Positions 12,214 to 13,924 of a stretch of 13,924 nucleotides of DNA are shown piece after piece. The notes beneath the pieces are model-generated. The model had not been told where the DNA came from. It saw only the letters and a program-made list of their open reading frames with translations, and searched no databases. This DNA is from an uncultured Oscillospiraceae bacterium (lineage in GTDB: Bacteria; Bacillota_A; Clostridia; Oscillospirales; Oscillospiraceae). The stretch spans positions 1-13,924 of the forward strand of contig CAJUAW010000071.1 of the NCBI GenBank assembly GCA_910584605.1, in the 5' to 3' direction. The number at the start of each line of letters is the position of its first letter. The first letter of the stretch is position 1. Both the position numbers and the translations under genes were made by a program.

Positions 12214-13924
12214 TTAAATCCAGTCCTCATGAGTACCGAGCCAGTTCTCTTCCGGGGTGGCCTCTGCCTGTCGCGCCGGCTGGGCGGGCTTCTCCGGCTG
12301 CTGGTCCGCCTGCCCTGGATTTTGAAGGACCAGGGATCGGACCTCCATCACGTCCGCTGCCGCCGCAGCATACACCTCGCAGTCCAGGTAATGGTTATCC
12401 CCGTGAGAGTGTTTCGGAACCCAGCGATAAGACACCTTGCCGTTTTTCCGTTCGGTGATTTTATGTTCCGCCGTCACCTGCTCGGCATACTCCAGATCAC
12501 AATCCTTATGGACCATCCAGGAGCCCGTTCCATTGGGCCGGCGCATACGGGCGGCGATCATGTCCTTGTACTTGCCGCCGTCCACCAGCACCAGCTGCAT
12601 TCCGTTGGCCCGGCTGCCCGCCTTGTTCACGGTAGATATCCGGTAGTAGCCCTGTAACGACACGGAGGAACCCTTGCAGGCCCGCACCCAGTCGCCATTG
12701 ATCAGGCAGAAATCATACACCGTGTCGGTCTGGTCGCTGCTGTCTATCAGGGCCAGCTCCACCATGACCTTTTCGCCGGATGGCATCAGAAATTGGGTGT
12801 TCATGATCCGCTCCACCTCGGTCATGGAGAGGGCCTGGCCGTGGGCGACGTTCTGGCTGGTCATGAAGTCGCCCCAGGCCCGGATCACCCAGTACACACA
12901 GTTCTCCTGCACGTCAATCCCGCCGGTCAGCAGCTTGGTCCACTCCGGCAGCTCCCAGGCGGGCACCTCCGTCTGACGCTCCAGAACCAGGTCCGCATTG
13001 GTTTTCAGCTTGGTATCCTCCCAGGGCTCCGCCAGCCAGGAGTTTACAAAATTCTGTAACAGCTCCGGGTCGTCCTTGGAGTCCATGAACGCCTGGGCGA
13101 TGTCAGAAAAGCGGGTAAAGGGTGAGTACATGGTGGACATCCAGTAGGCGACGCTCTTGGGCGTCTCCGTTCTCTTCCGCACAAACTGCCAGCGGCCCGC
13201 CTCCAGCATCCGGCCCTTGTCCCGGTCGGTGATCACGCCCTCGCACACCTGGCACACATATCTGGCCATGCTTGCCCGCGCCGTACTGTCTGGGACATCG
13301 TCCTTGCTGGGCCACTTGAGCTGGGAGAATTGCAGCTCGATGTATGTACCGCAGTGAGGGCATGGGACAAAGTAGTGCTTTTCCGCCTCCGCGCCCTCCT
13401 TGGCCCGCCAGATATGACCGGTTTTCAGGGTAGGGGTGGAGGTGATGAAGATCTTCCGGTTCAGGGTGTACGACTTGGTGCGCTCAATGGCCAGGGAAAC
13501 CGGGTCCGACTCTTTTTTACTGGCCCCAGGGTATTTGTCCACCTCATCCAGGAACAGATACCGGATATTGGTGCTGGACAAGTCCGCGGGGCTGTTCGCC
13601 CCGTTCAGATACACGGTCATAGCGCCGAATTTCAGCTGGAGCTTCTTGCTGTCCGTCTTCTGGTACAATGCCGCCAGGGGCTTGCAGCGCCGGATCATCG
13701 GGTCCAGCTTGGCGTCCACGGTCCGCTCCGCAAGGTCGTCCGACGGGTACACGACCATGGTGGGGCCTGGGTCCTGGTCAATCAGGCTGCCCAGCATGTT
13801 CTCCATGGCCGAGGTGCCGCCCACCTGGGTGGGCTTGACGAAGATGATCTTCTCCACTGACTCGGAGTTGAACGTGTCCATGATCTCCGTCAGGTAGGGC
13901 GTCACCCGGTTGCGAGATCGGAAG
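12214..13924 (-). CDS. Terminase large subunit, GpA family (partial, N-terminus off the right edge)
   Basis: The packaging motor ATPase and nuclease. The frame is open to the window edge; a GTG at 13905 is in frame but lies inside the conserved TPYLTEIMD block, so the true start is beyond the window. Counted from that GTG, the P-loop is KPTQVGGTS (24-32), which aligns with the deviant lambda gpA P-loop KSARVGYSK. Walker B is YLFLDE (116-121). A four-cysteine zinc-ribbon-like pair (C182, C185, C218, C221) is usual in GpA proteins. The nuclease domain begins near GGIDVQ, with D331 a likely metal ligand, and NHYLDCEVYAAAAADV near the C-terminus completes it. No small terminase is visible; it would lie to the right. 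Confidence 0.95.
   Translation of the reverse strand, partial: FRSRNRVTPYLTEIMDTFNSESVEKIIFVKPTQVGGTSAMENMLGSLIDQDPGPTMVVYPSDDLAERTVDAKLDPMIRRCKPLAALYQKTDSKKLQLKFGAMTVYLNGANSPADLSSTNIRYLFLDEVDKYPGASKKESDPVSLAIERTKSYTLNRKIFITSTPTLKTGHIWRAKEGAEAEKHYFVPCPHCGTYIELQFSQLKWPSKDDVPDSTARASMARYVCQVCEGVITDRDKGRMLEAGRWQFVRKRTETPKSVAYWMSTMYSPFTRFSDIAQAFMDSKDDPELLQNFVNSWLAEPWEDTKLKTNADLVLERQTEVPAWELPEWTKLLTGGIDVQENCVYWVIRAWGDFMTSQNVAHGQALSMTEVERIMNTQFLMPSGEKVMVELALIDSSDQTDTVYDFCLINGDWVRACKGSSVSLQGYYRISTVNKAGSRANGMQLVLVDGGKYKDMIAARMRRPNGTGSWMVHKDCDLEYAEQVTAEHKITERKNGKVSYRWVPKHSHGDNHYLDCEVYAAAAADVMEVRSLVLQNPGQADQQPEKPAQPARQAEATPEENWLGTHEDWI
13915..13924 (+). other. Possible Illumina adapter remnant at the window end
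   Basis: The final ten bases, AGATCGGAAG, equal the first ten bases of the common TruSeq adapter. In the terminase frame they would encode Phe-Arg-Ser, where related terminases as I recall them usually have a Trp. Chance or true sequence cannot be excluded. Confidence 0.55.

Noticed and set aside
1..13924. CRISPR array, tRNA, insertion sequence or attachment site
   Set aside because: No regularly spaced repeats, cloverleaf-like segments, transposase genes or integrase were seen in any part of the window.

Overview
The window is part of the structural (head and tail) module of a tailed phage or prophage with a contractile tail. All structural genes lie on the minus strand, read from right to left, in a tightly packed late operon where most gene joints are ATGA-type overlaps or gaps of a few bases. 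Base composition is GC-rich. Shine-Dalgarno sites are strong (AAGGAGG type), and the head protein types are those common in phages of gut Clostridia. A Bacillota host of the Oscillospiraceae kind is my best guess, but there is no host gene here to prove it.

Layout in transcription order. Right part: large terminase (N-terminus cut off by the window edge), a gpW/DUF6148-like connector, lambda-type portal, U35-type prohead protease, long major capsid protein, and DUF2190 head decoration protein. After a 126-base gap with two hairpins come a protein with a C-terminal Rho-N/SAP-like segment, a lambda FII-like attachment protein and a gpZ-like protein. Left part, after an interruption: a 63-residue unknown protein, a tail terminator-like protein, a 104-residue pre-sheath protein, tail sheath, tail tube, a tail assembly chaperone with a visible -1 frameshift extension, and the tape measure protein, whose C-terminus runs off the left edge. 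The head genes resemble the lambda/HK97 style and the tail genes the Mu/P2 contractile style, so the virion is a myovirus of mosaic descent.

The interruption is the most unusual part. At about 5688-6416, between the gpZ-like gene and the tail genes, sits a HicA/HicB toxin-antitoxin pair on the plus strand, opposite to everything else. It has its own near-consensus promoter and a clean intrinsic terminator, which is the layout of a phage 'moron'. The promoter lies in an AT-rich imperfect dyad. On the other strand the same bases carry an almost equally good promoter (CTGACA-16-TATAAT) pointing into the tail genes. HicB, which has a ribbon-helix-helix tail, could therefore sit on a switch between toxin-antitoxin and tail-gene transcription. 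That role is inferred.

No stretch longer than about 130 bases lacks a gene. No rRNA, tRNA, CRISPR array, insertion sequence or attachment site was seen. The last ten bases match the start of the Illumina TruSeq adapter and may not be biological.
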